Positions 6,811-7,318 of a stretch of DNA of 7,318 nucleotides are shown here, in pieces. The notes below the pieces were generated by a model. It had not been told where the DNA came from. It did no database searches and worked only from the letters and a program-made list of their open reading frames with translations. The position numbers were made by a program, and so were the translations under genes. Location of the stretch: positions 1 through 7,318 of the forward strand of contig JAAURZ010000108.1 of assembly GCA_012031955.1 (NCBI GenBank), written 5' to 3'. Source of the DNA: Bacteroidia bacterium. Lineage in GTDB: Bacteria; Bacteroidota; Bacteroidia; Cytophagales; Cyclobacteriaceae. The stretch's first letter is position 1; each line of letters starts with the position of its first letter.

Positions 6811-6824
6811 GCCATTGAAATGGC
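6811..6824. promoter_or_regulatory. Short dyad in a divergent intergenic region, possible operator
   Basis: GCCATT-GA-AATGGC is a perfect 6-bp dyad with a 2-nt centre, in the middle of the 123-bp spacer between the divergent methyltransferase and thioredoxin-fold-like genes. The loop is too short for a good RNA hairpin, so a protein-binding site is the more natural reading. A chance occurrence is possible. Confidence 0.25.
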
Positions 6825-6878
6825 CGACGACTATTGAGAGGGCATTCCTCAGAACACAAAAAACAAAAATATCAACCT

Positions 6879-7318
6879 ATGAAAACGCTGCTGGTCCTGT
6901 TGTTCCTGTTCTCATCTATCGTCGTGTTTGGCCAAGTGGGAAATACTTTTCCGGACATGGAGGCCGAAACAGTGGAAGACAAAAAAGTGAGTCTTCCCAA
7001 GGATGTGAAGGGCAAATACACCTTGCTTGGCCTCGCCTACTCCAAGAAGTCGGAAGACGATCTCAACTCATGGTTTCAGCCCGTGTTTGAAACATTCATT
7101 CAGAAGACGACTGGTTTGATGTCGGGCTTTGGCTATGATGTGAATGTATATTTTGTTCCGATGTTCACCGGCATTAATGCCGCCGCGCAGGGCACTGCCA
7201 AGCGCAAGGCAATGAAAAACATCGATCCACAACTGCTTCCTTATATACTTTTTTATAAAGGCGAAATCAAATCTTACAAGGAGGCGTTGGATTTTGAAAA
7301 GAAAGACATACCCTACTT
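6879..7318 (+). CDS. Secreted thioredoxin-fold-like protein, N-terminal part (runs off right edge)
   Basis: The frame is open for 146 codons from the ATG at 6879 to the window end. A Sec signal peptide, MKTLLVLLFLFSSIVVFG, with cleavage before Q19, sends it to the periplasm. After it, NTFPDMEAETVEDKKVSLP and then KGKYTLLGLAYSKKSEDDL resemble the start of redoxin/thioredoxin-fold proteins (strand, 'xGKxTLL', helix). The usual CxxC or peroxidatic Cys is absent, with YSKKS in its place. LLPYILFYKGEIKSYKEAL (128-146 region) fits the later strand pair of the fold. A distant likeness to ATP10-type assembly factors is conceivable but not shown. The leader is A-rich (ACAAAAAACAAAAATATC) without Shine-Dalgarno sequence, which is usual in Bacteroidota. 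The fold assignment is tentative; the gene itself is secure from start, signal peptide and long open frame. Confidence 0.7.
   Translation, partial: MKTLLVLLFLFSSIVVFGQVGNTFPDMEAETVEDKKVSLPKDVKGKYTLLGLAYSKKSEDDLNSWFQPVFETFIQKTTGLMSGFGYDVNVYFVPMFTGINAAAQGTAKRKAMKNIDPQLLPYILFYKGEIKSYKEALDFEKKDIPY

Noticed and set aside
6864..6871. TATTTTTG on the minus strand, an exact TAnnTTTG match
   Set aside because: It lies in the A-rich leader of the plus-strand gene and over 100 bp from the methyltransferase start. A match is expected by chance in such a run and no -33 element accompanies it.

Overview
The window looks like chromosomal DNA of a Bacteroidota bacterium, probably of the Cytophagales type. 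GC content is moderate. Several products have lipoprotein or Sec signal peptides typical of that phylum (a TPR protein, a lipobox-bearing barrel-like protein, a secreted M14 peptidase). Leaders are A-rich and mostly lack Shine-Dalgarno sequences. Genus assignment is inference only. No mobile element, CRISPR array, rRNA or tRNA gene was found, and I see no convincing novel multi-gene system.

Layout. From 1 to 3298 four minus-strand genes lie head to tail with short gaps (20, 56 and 37 bp). In transcription order they are a secreted ten-repeat TPR protein, a diacylglycerol/sphingosine-kinase-like lipid kinase, a DinB-fold protein and a secreted M14 zinc carboxypeptidase cut by the left edge. 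A divergent spacer of about 150 bp leads to a plus-strand lipoprotein of the amidohydrolase-2 family (about 3482-4585). A strong bidirectional hairpin terminator at 4600-4633 separates it from a convergent minus-strand outer-membrane-type lipoprotein (4660-5381). A 49-bp divergent spacer leads to a plus-strand nitroreductase (5431-6012). Its stop codon overlaps by 4 bases the stop of a convergent SAM-dependent methyltransferase (6009-6755, minus). A last divergent spacer of 123 bp, with a small dyad, leads to the start of a secreted thioredoxin-fold-like protein truncated by the right edge.

The most notable signal is sequence integrity. Three genes are broken as written, and each is restored to a family-typical full-length protein by re-inserting single bases: three in the lipid kinase, one in the TPR gene, one in the barrel gene. 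All five lesions are one-base deletions and most sit in short homopolymer runs. Read-level sequencing or assembly error is the simplest explanation, with decay of the kinase as the alternative. Anyone using this annotation should treat those three loci as single genes, not as the several short ORFs that the raw sequence suggests.
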